A stretch of 64,000 nucleotides of DNA. Source: an uncultured Saprospiraceae bacterium (GTDB lineage: Bacteria; Bacteroidota; Bacteroidia; Chitinophagales; Saprospiraceae). This document shows, one piece after another, positions 33,736-42,934 of this stretch; positions within the stretch are counted from its first letter, which is position 1; each line of letters opens with the position of its first letter. The stretch spans positions 124,001 through 188,000 of the forward strand of contig CALLPI010000004.1 of the NCBI GenBank assembly GCA_938015595.1, in the 5' to 3' direction. The notes beneath the pieces were generated by a model that had not been told where the DNA came from, did not search any database, and saw nothing but the letters and a program-made list of their open reading frames with translations. The position numbers and the translations under genes are program-made.

Positions 33736-35265
33736 TTACAGTCCTTTCATATAGGCAATGATAATGTCTCGCACGTCATTACGCACCTGCCTGTCGCCTA
33801 CCTTTTCAGGTGCGTCGTATGGGAATTTGCCCAACATGGATAGGTTGGCTTCTTTGCCCTCGGCCACAAACAATGGCATGACCACGGTATAGACGCGCGC
33901 TTTGTCTATGGGCTGGCCACCTACCAACCACCGACCTTGCGCGTCGGGTTCTGAGGCGGCATTTAGCAATTGAAAGTACCCACCTTCGCCCCGGTTTTGT
34001 GTCATGCTGATGCGCAGGGCATCTTCCAGGAAATTGCCGGGCAGTTGTACTTTCACAATTTTGCCGCCGTAAGGGAAGGTGCGCAACACGTCAAACTCCG
34101 TGACTGCGCCAGCTAGGCGGTCGTCCAAACGCATGGCGCCGCTGTTGATCCAATACACATCGGCATCGGGCATAGCCGCACGGAAGGCCTCCGTTGCCAG
34201 GCGCCCATAGTTGGTTTGGGTACTTCGTATGATGGTCTCGGTACACTCCAGAGGCTCGGTAGCGTACATGACGACGTTGCGCGGCTGGTAGCCCATTTTC
34301 TCGGCGCGGCTGAACACATCAGCTTCCCATTTTTGTACTACGGCCAGAGTGGCAGGGTCGTCGGCTATCTGATCGTCAATGACTTTGAGGGTGGAGCGCA
34401 CGCGGGTAGCGCGGGCGCTAGGGTACCAGGTGATGCGATGGATATAGACGGTTTTGGCATTGGCGTCGGCCTTGGCAATGACTGTTTGCTCCACGTAGTG
34501 CCCCATGTGATTGTGGTCGTGGCCGCCAATGAAAAGAGGCACTTCTGGAGTAGCCTCTGCTAAGGCCATATCCTGGGCTATGGTCAGGTGAGTAAGGCCA
34601 ATAATGATATCTGCCTGACCTTTGAGTTTTTGCACTGTCTGGCGAAAGGTGGTTTCTACTGGTAGATATTTGACGTAGGGCTGCTTGTTGAAAGGCAAGA
34701 CCACGCCCACCAGGGCTACACGCACTTGCTGGCCGCCAGGGCTGCTAAAGGTATGGATGAGGTGGTCGGGTATGGGTTGCTCTATGCCGTTGACGAGCTG
34801 GGTGAAGGGCTGTTCCTGGCCATTCTTTACGCGCAATACGTTGCAGCAAGTGTACCGAAATTGGCTCTGGTGAATGCGTTTTTGTAGTAAGTCGGGGTTG
34901 CGCAGATCAAACTCGTGATTGCCGAAAGTTGCGTAGTCTAGCCCCATGGCATTGAGTGTTTCTACCATTTGCAGGCCGGCTATGGGTTCGCCGTCATCCA
35001 TTTTCAGCGTGCCGATGAATGAGGGGCTGAGGAAATCGCCGGCCAACACAGCAATGGTATTCGGGTTTTCGCGCAGCAATTCCCGTTTTACAGTGGCTAC
35101 GCGCGCCAGCCCGCCGGATTTTCCGCCTTCCAGCGGCGATATTTCATACACATCGTTGATTTGCAGAATGTTGAAAGTAATGGGTTCTTCTGCGGTGGGC
35201 TGGTGTACGCGGCAGGCGCTTAGCGACAAAAGAAGCCCCGCCCATAGCCACAGGCGTATCTTCAT
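33736..35265 (-). CDS. 5'-nucleotidase/UshA-like metallophosphatase lipoprotein
   Basis: The 509-residue protein has a lipoprotein signal (LLSLSAC, Cys18) and a calcineurin-type phosphatase domain (30-290). Motifs are ILQINDVYEISP, LAGDFLSPS, TFGNHEFDL and FIGGHDHNHMGH. A C-terminal 5'-nucleotidase domain (about 330-500) follows with RLATEAFRAAMPDADV, NSGAMRLDD and FPYGGKIVKVQLPG. Members strip phosphate from nucleotides or related compounds in the periplasm. The first metal motif is DxY (Asp38, Tyr40) rather than the usual DxH, as in a known subgroup. A promoter lies 40 bases upstream. Confidence 0.9.
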   Translation of the reverse strand: MKIRLWLWAGLLLSLSACRVHQPTAEEPITFNILQINDVYEISPLEGGKSGGLARVATVKRELLRENPNTIAVLAGDFLSPSFIGTLKMDDGEPIAGLQMVETLNAMGLDYATFGNHEFDLRNPDLLQKRIHQSQFRYTCCNVLRVKNGQEQPFTQLVNGIEQPIPDHLIHTFSSPGGQQVRVALVGVVLPFNKQPYVKYLPVETTFRQTVQKLKGQADIIIGLTHLTIAQDMALAEATPEVPLFIGGHDHNHMGHYVEQTVIAKADANAKTVYIHRITWYPSARATRVRSTLKVIDDQIADDPATLAVVQKWEADVFSRAEKMGYQPRNVVMYATEPLECTETIIRSTQTNYGRLATEAFRAAMPDADVYWINSGAMRLDDRLAGAVTEFDVLRTFPYGGKIVKVQLPGNFLEDALRISMTQNRGEGGYFQLLNAASEPDAQGRWLVGGQPIDKARVYTVVMPLFVAEGKEANLSMLGKFPYDAPEKVGDRQVRNDVRDIIIAYMKGL

Positions 35266-35304
35266 GGCAGCAATTTTGGTTATCGGTCTTTGTATTTTTA
35301 CTCA

Positions 35305-35337
35305 CAAAAGTAAGCGATTGTTTCACTCTTGCCGCAA
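35305..35337 (-). promoter_or_regulatory. Promoter of the 5'-nucleotidase-like gene
   Basis: Minus strand: TTG (35335-35337), 22 bases, then TACTTTTG (35305-35312). Leader to the ATG is about 35 bases. Confidence 0.62.
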
Positions 35338-35387
35338 CTGATGGGCATATGGGCGCATAAATCACGAAAATTTTACACCGCCTGCCT

Positions 35388-35395
35388 TACTTTTG
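35388..35395 (+). promoter_or_regulatory. Predicted -7 promoter element of the epimerase gene
   Basis: TACTTTTG fits TAnnTTTG. The ATG at 35404 follows after 8 bases, so the message would be nearly leaderless. This excludes the upstream ATG at 35329. Confidence 0.5.
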
Positions 35396-35403
35396 CTTCT
35401 GTA

Positions 35404-36459
35404 ATGAATACAACATCACTTGCCGAGGCTGCTGCGTGCACTCCGCCCTATCGCGCTTTCGTCACGGGTGGTACTGGCCTGGTGGGCGCTCATCTGCTCT
35501 ACGAACTTACCAGCCGGGGCATAGCCGTAACTGCCCTGAGCCGCTCGGCTTGCGCTGCCGATGCTGTGCGCCGCACCTTCCGCTACTACACAGAGCACCC
35601 TGACCCTTTGCTCGCCCGTATCCAGTGGGTGCAAGGCGACCTCCAGGATACCAATATCCTGGCTGCTGCCTTAGAAGGTGCCGACGGCGTGTTTCACTGT
35701 GCAGCGCTAGTGTCGTTTAACCCTGCTGATCGGCAGTCCATCTATCAAACCAATGTGGAGGGCACGGCCCAGCTGGTGGCGCAATGTCGCCGGGCAGGTA
35801 TTCGCAAGCTGGTATTTGTCAGCTCTTCTGCCGCTGTAGGCAAGTCTGAGCATGGCTTGGCCAATGAAAATACGCCCTACACTGCCTCGGATGCACCTGA
35901 CTACGCCGACTCCAAGTACAAAGCCGAGCAAATTGTATGGCAGGTTATGACAGAGGGATTGCCAGCGGTCATTGTCAATCCGGTAGTGGTGCTGGGGCCT
36001 GGCGACTGGCAGCGCAGCAGCGCGGCTATCGTATGGCGAGTGTGGCGCGGTTTTCCCTTCTACACGTTGGGTGGTACAGGCTTTGTAGATGCACGCGACG
36101 TAGCCCGATGCATGGCCACGCTGATGGAAAGCCCTCTGGTGGGTGAGCGTTTCATCCTTTGCAGTGAAAACCTCGTGTTTCGGGATGTCTTTTTTCAAAT
36201 AGCCGATGCACTTGGCGTACGCCGGCCAACGCTGCCGGTTTCTCCGTGGATGGGCACCATTGCCCTTGGGCTAAGCCAGGCTTGGAGCCTGTTGAGCGGC
36301 CAAAAGCCTCTGATTACGCCCACTGTGATCCAGGCCGCGCATCGGCGCTATTTTTTCTCCAACGAGAAGATCAGGCAGGCCATTGGACACACCTTTATCC
36401 CTATGGAACAAAGCATACGCGACACCTGCCGCTGCTTTTTGCAGGATGTGAAGCAATGA
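35404..36459 (+). CDS. NAD-dependent epimerase/dehydratase (extended SDR)
   Basis: The 351-residue protein has the NAD-binding FVTGGTGLVGAHLLYELTSRG near residue 19, DLQDTNILAAALEGADGVFHCAALVSF, VSSSAAVGKS with the catalytic Ser, and the YADSKYKAE catalytic Tyr-Lys near residue 165. It resembles the dihydroflavonol-reductase/3-beta-HSD-like group of extended SDRs rather than sugar epimerases proper. The substrate is not known. The start MNTTSLAEAAA is placed by the promoter element just upstream. It converges on the metallophosphoesterase gene with a 4-base gap. Confidence 0.86.
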   Translation: MNTTSLAEAAACTPPYRAFVTGGTGLVGAHLLYELTSRGIAVTALSRSACAADAVRRTFRYYTEHPDPLLARIQWVQGDLQDTNILAAALEGADGVFHCAALVSFNPADRQSIYQTNVEGTAQLVAQCRRAGIRKLVFVSSSAAVGKSEHGLANENTPYTASDAPDYADSKYKAEQIVWQVMTEGLPAVIVNPVVVLGPGDWQRSSAAIVWRVWRGFPFYTLGGTGFVDARDVARCMATLMESPLVGERFILCSENLVFRDVFFQIADALGVRRPTLPVSPWMGTIALGLSQAWSLLSGQKPLITPTVIQAAHRRYFFSNEKIRQAIGHTFIPMEQSIRDTCRCFLQDVKQ

Positions 36460-36463
36460 GGGC

Positions 36464-38365
36464 CTACTTGTGCGGCAAGATGAGCGGAAAGCGGTCTACG
36501 GCTTCGAGGGTGTCTGGGTCAATGACTTCCACATCAATGTTTTTGCCTTTGACGTGAAACAAAACCAATGCATGGCGGGTGGTAAATCCGCTGACGAAAG
36601 GCGTCCAGGGGGTCTGTTCCTGGGCGTAGTAGGGCGCCCCTGCCGCTCCGTTGTTGATCTGGTAGATGCTCCTGGATAGCTTGATCATGGGCTTATTGTA
36701 TCCCGGCGGATAGATAGGCGTTTGCGGTGTCAGGCGCAGGCGGTTGTAGTTGTGTTCGTCGCCGGTGAGGATGGCGCGGGTTTTGCGGCTTTTGTTCACG
36801 AGCAAGTCCAGCAGTTGGTCGCGCCGTTCAATAATGCCTTTTTCCAAGGGTTGACCAGCCACCCAGGGGCGCATGTCATTGTTGCCGTTGTACCACATAT
36901 CGTCGCGCACATGGCCGCCATTGGGGAAAAATGGCGTATGCACCGTGACGAAGATGTGCTGTACCCGCTTATCTCGCTCTAGCAGTTGAATGGTTTGCTC
37001 TAGCCATTTCAACTGATTGTCCATGATGTAGCCATGCATACCGCCGCTGGTATGGGGAAGGCGGTTGGTGGTGGGTGCGTACCAGTAGTTGGAGTTGAGT
37101 ACTATCATGGCCACGTTGCCATACAGGTAGTAATAAACGTTTTCCTTGTAAGATGGAAAGTCGGTTTGATTAGGGTGGGGGTCGTAAGATGCGCCGTCTT
37201 CGCTGTCGGGGCCATTGAGGGGCAACACAAAATTAGCGGCAAAAACAGCCTCTGCCGATTCGGTATCATAGGGGTAGCGGTCTATTTGGAACACGGCGGA
37301 GTCTTGTGCTGATTTATAGACAAAGCGATGTACCAACGCTTCGTGATTACCCATAGTCACATACATTGGCATGTAGTGCGCAAATGGCTGTATGGCACGC
37401 TTCCAGTTGGCGTACTGCAGGTGCATATTGTCCTTGCTGATGAGATAGCCGTTGACCAAATCACCCGTAAACTGGAAGAACCTGGCCTGCTTATGGGTGG
37501 CCAAAGCCATGATTTTTTTCATGATGTAGTGATTGGCACCCCAGATATTGCGCTCGCCGCCGCCTTGTCCGGCTCTAGAATCGCTGGCGTATGCAAAGGT
37601 GAATGGTTTTCGGTTGCCGGGCATAGGGGCTGTGCGCAGAGCGAAGTCAAGCTTCAGGTCACCGTATTGCAAGGTGTAGGGGTATTCCCTATCAGCTTGC
37701 AGGCCGCCTACTGGAATTTCGTGCACCGTAACGGCTTCTGTTTCAACAAACAATTTGCCGCCTATAGCTACTGCCGCCTTCACTGCCTGATTGGTAGTAA
37801 AGGAAATAATGGCGCCCTGGTGGTCTAGGCAGTTGACAAATGGCCCTTCAATGACAGTAGGAACTACCTCAAACGGCCCCGTGCCTTTGAACTGTACGAT
37901 GCCGTCGTACAGTATTTGGCCGCTTTGGTCAGTCACGCGGTAGCCGATGACGCCCCCCTCCTTCTTTTGCCAGCCCACCATGTCATAAGTACCAGCCATA
38001 GAAAGGATGCGGATGCTGGCCTTGCCGGCGCGGATGTCCACTGGTGCACGAAAATACACAGGATGCGGGTGCTTGGCATCGCCGTAGGGAATAAAGCCAT
38101 AGTAGAGCTTGCCGTTCAGCCCTGGCCAGAACTCGAAAGCAATGCCTTCGGCTGTGCCTTTGGGGTCGCCTTGGAGGCGTTCCAGTGTGTAGGGTTGGGC
38201 GGAGTTATCTTCTAAGATTACCGTTTCAGCATAGTGCAAGAAGGTGCGCCCGTTACTAAAGTGTATATTGGAATGCGAGCGAAGGGCACTGGTATCGGGC
38301 TGAGCAGTAGCGCTAATGGCGTACAACCAGGCAACAAGGGCAAAGATAGCGGCAGTGGATCTCAT
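36464..38365 (-). CDS. Secreted purple-acid-phosphatase-like metallophosphoesterase
   Basis: The chosen start at 38365 gives 633 residues with a signal peptide (MRSTAAIFALVAWLYAISATAQ). A fibronectin-like N-terminal part (about 30-260) precedes a calcineurin-type phosphoesterase domain. Its motifs are FAYASDSRAGQG, FFQFTGDLVNGY, YVTMGNHEALVH, VTVHTPFFPNGGHV and ILTGDEHNYNRL. It should hydrolyse phosphate esters outside the cytoplasm. The upstream ATGs (38386 and 38512) are excluded because a TATTTTTG promoter element lies at 38391-38398. No sorting domain for type IX secretion is obvious at the C-terminus. Confidence 0.86.
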   Translation of the reverse strand: MRSTAAIFALVAWLYAISATAQPDTSALRSHSNIHFSNGRTFLHYAETVILEDNSAQPYTLERLQGDPKGTAEGIAFEFWPGLNGKLYYGFIPYGDAKHPHPVYFRAPVDIRAGKASIRILSMAGTYDMVGWQKKEGGVIGYRVTDQSGQILYDGIVQFKGTGPFEVVPTVIEGPFVNCLDHQGAIISFTTNQAVKAAVAIGGKLFVETEAVTVHEIPVGGLQADREYPYTLQYGDLKLDFALRTAPMPGNRKPFTFAYASDSRAGQGGGERNIWGANHYIMKKIMALATHKQARFFQFTGDLVNGYLISKDNMHLQYANWKRAIQPFAHYMPMYVTMGNHEALVHRFVYKSAQDSAVFQIDRYPYDTESAEAVFAANFVLPLNGPDSEDGASYDPHPNQTDFPSYKENVYYYLYGNVAMIVLNSNYWYAPTTNRLPHTSGGMHGYIMDNQLKWLEQTIQLLERDKRVQHIFVTVHTPFFPNGGHVRDDMWYNGNNDMRPWVAGQPLEKGIIERRDQLLDLLVNKSRKTRAILTGDEHNYNRLRLTPQTPIYPPGYNKPMIKLSRSIYQINNGAAGAPYYAQEQTPWTPFVSGFTTRHALVLFHVKGKNIDVEVIDPDTLEAVDRFPLILPHK

Positions 38366-38390
38366 GATAAGTTGGGCATTACTCATGCCA

Positions 38391-38398
38391 CAAAAATA
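38391..38398 (-). promoter_or_regulatory. Predicted -7 promoter element of the metallophosphoesterase gene
   Basis: TATTTTTG on the minus strand fits TAnnTTTG. Transcription near 38384 would leave a leader of about 20 bases to the ATG at 38365. Confidence 0.55.
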
Positions 38399-38575
38399 GG
38401 GAATACCGATCTTTAATATACCCCAAAAATTGCCGGCAATAAAATAGTATCCTGCAATAGCACTTGGTGATACGGGCTCTTCTCTTCGCGCAGTTGCAGT
38501 TGCGCCAGGCACTTTTCGTTATTTTAGTAATCCTATTTATTTTATAGGTTTAACATTTTTTTAAGATCTTTTCTG

Positions 38576-38607
38576 TTGACTTTTGCCTTGCGATACCCTT
38601 ACCTTTG
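38576..38607 (+). promoter_or_regulatory. Promoter of the metY-metX operon
   Basis: TTG (38576-38578) and, 21 bases on, TACCTTTG (38600-38607). Transcription would begin near 38614, just before the SAM-I aptamer, and give a leader of about 440 bases before metY. Confidence 0.68.
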
Positions 38608-38630
38608 TGGCTGTCTTTCGCTTTGTAGAG

Positions 38631-38752
38631 AGATTTTATAAAGAACGGGTGGAGAGAACGGGCTCTGTGAAACCCTGGCAACCTTGCCGAAAACGACAAA
38701 AGGTGCCAAATCCCGCCGGTGCTCATATTGCGCAGCCGGAACTATAAAATCT
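38631..38752 (+). promoter_or_regulatory. SAM-I (S-box) riboswitch aptamer
   Basis: The closing helix P1 is a perfect 10-bp pair, AGATTTTATA (38631-38640) with TATAAAATCT (38743-38752). Inside are the conserved S-box blocks GGTGGAGAGAACGGGCT, the core GTGAAACCCTGGCAACC, and GGTGCCAAATCCCGCC, in the right order and spacing, then a P4-like hairpin. SAM-I aptamers bind S-adenosylmethionine and turn off Met synthesis genes. The downstream gene metY fits. No strong U-tract terminator directly follows; the expression platform may be the next leader segment. Confidence 0.92.
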
Positions 38753-38761
38753 GGGGTTTGT

Positions 38762-38887
38762 ATGTCTCGTTTATCTTCGACTTTCCATTTCAAGCTAGAG
38801 ACCTTGAGCGAAAGTGTCTTCTTTCCTCTTCGCGTTTTCCTCACATTTTCTGTAGGCATGATGCCTGCATGTTGTTGTTGCTGTTGA
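38762..38887 (+). CDS. Leader ORF ending in five Cys codons
   Basis: A frame of 41 codons runs from ATG 38762 and ends ...GMMPACCCCC followed by TGA. A shorter version, MMPACCCCC, starts at ATG 38858. The run of codons TGT TGT TGT TGC TGT directly before the stop is typical of amino-acid attenuation leaders. It lies between a SAM riboswitch and metY, whose enzyme assimilates sulfide. A role as a cysteine-sensing leader peptide is inferred. The same bases in another frame encode MLLLLLIALWS (38869-38904), a leucine-run alternative that fits the context less well. Translation is unproven. Confidence 0.5.
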   Translation: MSRLSSTFHFKLETLSESVFFPLRVFLTFSVGMMPACCCCC

Positions 38888-38888
38888 T

Positions 38889-40377
<1,489 letters not shown>

Positions 40378-40431
40378 CCCCTGAAATCAGGTTCATATTT
40401 TGCTGAATATCCAAACATCCAACGACACGCC

Positions 40432-41544
40432 ATGACTGCAGGCCAATTGCATGTTTTAGAGCCTTTTCGTACCGAAGGAGGCGCCGTGCTGCCCGAAATA
40501 CACATTGCCTATCATACCTATGGCAGGCTTTCCGACGCCCAAGACAATGTCGTGTGGATTGCCCATGCGCTTACCGCCAATTCCGATGCCGCCGCCTGGT
40601 GGCCGGGATTGGTGGGGCCGGGCAAACTGCTAGATCCGCAGCGCTACTTTGTTGTGTGTGCTAATATTCTCGGCTCTTGCTACGGTACTACAGGCCCAGC
40701 TTCTGTCAATCCTCAAACTGGCCGACTCTACGGGCTGGACTTTCCGCTCATCACCATTCGAGATATGGTGCAAGCGCATCGGCTGTTGCAAGCTCACCTA
40801 GGCATAAAGCGCATATACCTCGGCATAGGGGGTAGCATGGGCGGGCAGCAGTTGCTGGAGTGGGCGGCTACCGAACCTGGGCTTTTTGAGCACCTGGCCT
40901 TGTTGGCTACCAACGCCCGGCATTCTCCCTGGGGTATTGCGTTCAATGAAGCCCAGCGCATGGCCATACTTGCCGACCCTACCATTCAGCAGGCGCAGCC
41001 ACAGGCTGGTGCGCGCGGGTTGGAGGCAGCCAGAGCCATTGCTATGCTTTCTTATCGGCATTACCACACATATCACCGCACACAACTTGACCCTACTTAC
41101 GATAAGATAGACGACTTCTCGGCCAGTAGCTACCAGCGCTATCAAGGGCAAAAACTCCGGCAGCGCTTTCAAGCGCATGCTTACCTAACCTTGAGCAAAG
41201 CCATGGACTCGCACAACCTAGGGCGCGGGTACGGCTCGGTGGAGGAAGTGTTGCAGCGCATTGTGGCCAAAACCGCAGTGGTATCTATTGCGTCCGACAT
41301 TCTATTCCCGCCAGAGGAGCAACGCTTCTTGGCCCAACACCTGCCCCATGCTACCCTGGAGACGATAGACAGCCTCTACGGCCACGATGGCTTCTTGATA
41401 GAGTTTGACAAAATAGCCGCCATTGTAAAATCGCTACTGGCCAAGCGCGCTGTGCCCCGTCGTTTGCCCAAAGTAAACAAACAGCCAGAGCCGGGCATTA
41501 CTGCCTTTGGCTCGGTAGCCCTGCCAGGCGCCGAGCGCATTTGA
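40432..41544 (+). CDS. metX: Homoserine O-acetyltransferase
   Basis: The 370-residue alpha/beta hydrolase-fold enzyme transfers acetyl from acetyl-CoA to homoserine, supplying the substrate of MetY. It has the acyltransferase pattern HALTANSDAAAWWPGLVGPGK, the oxyanion/CoA region NILGSCYGTTGPAS, the nucleophile elbow GIGGSMGGQQLLEW (Ser near 138), the Asp in ASDILFPPEEQ and the His in YGHDGFLIEFD. metY and metX are in the same order and strand, so they form a two-step module under the SAM-I leader. The C-terminus (PKVNKQPEPGITAFG) is extended slightly. Confidence 0.96.
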   Translation: MTAGQLHVLEPFRTEGGAVLPEIHIAYHTYGRLSDAQDNVVWIAHALTANSDAAAWWPGLVGPGKLLDPQRYFVVCANILGSCYGTTGPASVNPQTGRLYGLDFPLITIRDMVQAHRLLQAHLGIKRIYLGIGGSMGGQQLLEWAATEPGLFEHLALLATNARHSPWGIAFNEAQRMAILADPTIQQAQPQAGARGLEAARAIAMLSYRHYHTYHRTQLDPTYDKIDDFSASSYQRYQGQKLRQRFQAHAYLTLSKAMDSHNLGRGYGSVEEVLQRIVAKTAVVSIASDILFPPEEQRFLAQHLPHATLETIDSLYGHDGFLIEFDKIAAIVKSLLAKRAVPRRLPKVNKQPEPGITAFGSVALPGAERI

Positions 41545-41571
41545 CCCAGAAAGCAGGCGAGACGGCGTAGC

Positions 41572-41721
41572 CTACTCTACTTCAGATGGCGTGCCGCCAT
41601 TATCGCTCTTTTTGGACATGTTGGAGAAGATAACCATGCCAATAACCACTGGTATGCCAATAATGATCAAAACAGTGAACACCATTAACAGATTTGATTG
41701 AAGCCAGTCAACCAGATACAT
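41572..41721 (-). CDS. Small single-pass membrane protein
   Basis: A 49-residue frame on the minus strand starts MYLVDWLQSNLL. It has one hydrophobic helix at about residues 11-33 (LLMVFTVLIIIGIPVVIG) and a short polar tail (SKKSDNGGTPSEVE). It is flanked by metX and the acidic protein gene. The hydrophobic profile and basic residues just after the helix suggest a real small membrane protein with its tail in the cytoplasm. No family is recognised and no promoter element is clear. Confidence 0.55.
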   Translation of the reverse strand: MYLVDWLQSNLLMVFTVLIIIGIPVVIGMVIFSNMSKKSDNGGTPSEVE

Positions 41722-41820
41722 AGTAAACAGTTTTTTGAATGTTTACAAATGTAAAGTGCGCTGTGCCTCAGGCGGATTGACGATCATCACTCTGGGAGAT
41801 GACTTTTGAACAAACATGGC

Positions 41821-42189
41821 TCAAAAATCCCAATCGGCCAGGTCATCTTCTTTTTCTATGGGTAGGTCTATGGTGTCGAGCACGACCGATTGGAACGATA
41901 CATGAAACCACTCCTGAAACAGCTCCCACGAAAGCGGCTCAGGCCATTGGGTGTCATCTTCGCACCATTCAAAGAGTTCGTTCTCGAAAAAAGCCTGGTA
42001 GTTTTCCTGCAGCCATTCTCTGAATTCTTCCTCCGAAGTGAACTCCGGCACAAGATAGACCGTGCCCCAATCGTTGGAGAGGGCTTCTTCGGAGAGGATT
42101 TTTTCTTCCTCGGGAAAGACATAGTTGACCCAGTCTACCAGAGGCTTTTTGGGCGCCAGATAGAGCGCCTGTCGGTTCACTGGCAACAT
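41821..42189 (-). CDS. Acidic, Trp-rich hypothetical protein
   Basis: The 122-residue protein is strongly acidic (runs such as FPEEEKILSEEALSND and IEKEDDLADWDF) and has an unusual number of Trp residues, about nine. Short helical Glu/Trp/Phe motifs recur (EEFREWLQENYQ, ELFEWCEDD, WELFQEWFH). No signal peptide or membrane helix. I recognise no family. It follows the nitroreductase gene on the same strand with a 9-base gap, so it is probably co-transcribed with it. Confidence 0.7.
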   Translation of the reverse strand: MLPVNRQALYLAPKKPLVDWVNYVFPEEEKILSEEALSNDWGTVYLVPEFTSEEEFREWLQENYQAFFENELFEWCEDDTQWPEPLSWELFQEWFHVSFQSVVLDTIDLPIEKEDDLADWDF

Positions 42190-42198
42190 GATGGAAGT

Positions 42199-42786
42199 TT
42201 ATTCGTTGATCCAAACGGTTTTATCTTCTATGGGCGTGCGCTTTCCGGGCAGGTCTATGGGATCATACCAGCCCATGTAAAAAAGCCCCAAGCATCGCTG
42301 ACCGGGTTCCAGGCCTAGCCATTTATCAGCCGTAGTGATGGCAGAAGGCGTGCTCCAATAAGCGCCAATACCATAGGCGGTACAAGTGAGCCACATATTT
42401 TGTACGGCGCAGGCTACGGCGGCTATTTCTTCCCACTCGGGCAGGCTTTCAGCAGGGTCGCGCTGCATGATGAGTACTACCACGGCGGCAGCGCGCTGTG
42501 GGTTAGTCAGGAGTTTGTTGTAGGTTATTTCGGAAAACTGGTCTGACGGGTTTTTTTCCTTGTAATGGTTGGCTAAGAACTCTCCCAGGCGTCGAAGAGC
42601 CGATCCTTGCAGCACCCTGAAGCGCCAGGGTTGGGTCAGCTTGTGGGTGGGCGCCCAGTTGGCATTTTCCAGTACTTCGCGAATGATTTCTTCGGCTATG
42701 GGGCGGTTGGGTAGGTACATCTTGGGGAAGATAGCCCTGCGCTGGCGTATAAGAGCGGAAATAGCCGCGGGTGACACAGAATCCAT
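42199..42786 (-). CDS. Nitroreductase family flavoprotein (YdjA-like)
   Basis: The 195-residue protein has the small nitroreductase fold: RRAIFPKMYLPNRPI, ENANWAPTHKLTQPWRFRVLQG (FMN phosphate region), AAVACAVQNMWLTCTAYGIGAYW, and the C-terminal LGLFYMGWYD. It binds FMN and reduces nitro, quinone or other electron acceptors with NAD(P)H. The natural substrate is unknown. Its promoter element is at 42807-42814, just past the ftsH terminator, so it starts its own transcript. Confidence 0.9.
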   Translation of the reverse strand: MDSVSPAAISALIRQRRAIFPKMYLPNRPIAEEIIREVLENANWAPTHKLTQPWRFRVLQGSALRRLGEFLANHYKEKNPSDQFSEITYNKLLTNPQRAAAVVVLIMQRDPAESLPEWEEIAAVACAVQNMWLTCTAYGIGAYWSTPSAITTADKWLGLEPGQRCLGLFYMGWYDPIDLPGKRTPIEDKTVWINE

Positions 42787-42806
42787 AGCAGTTTTTGTTT
42801 TAGCGG

Positions 42807-42839
42807 CAAATATAGCGGGGAGTCCAGAGATTTTTTCAA
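42807..42839 (-). promoter_or_regulatory. Promoter of the nitroreductase gene
   Basis: Minus strand: TTG (42837-42839), 22 bases, then TATATTTG (42807-42814). It overlaps the end of the ftsH terminator. Confidence 0.58.
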
Positions 42840-42873
42840 GAAAAGAGGCCGGAGACTCCCTGACCCCGACCTC
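42838..42873 (-). terminator. Predicted intrinsic terminator of ftsH
   Basis: On the minus strand an 8-bp stem (arms 42866-42873 and 42845-42852, one G-U) with a 13-base loop is followed by TTTTCTTG. It lies 62 bases after the ftsH stop. Confidence 0.68.
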
Positions 42874-42934
42874 TCAATATAGTGAATTTGTATCTTAGTC
42901 TTTTCCGGCAGCCATAGCCGGGATGTCCTCTGTA

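Noticed and set aside
33567-33761. Plus-strand 64-codon frame
   Set aside because: No family signal, overlaps the end of the 5'-nucleotidase gene in antisense.
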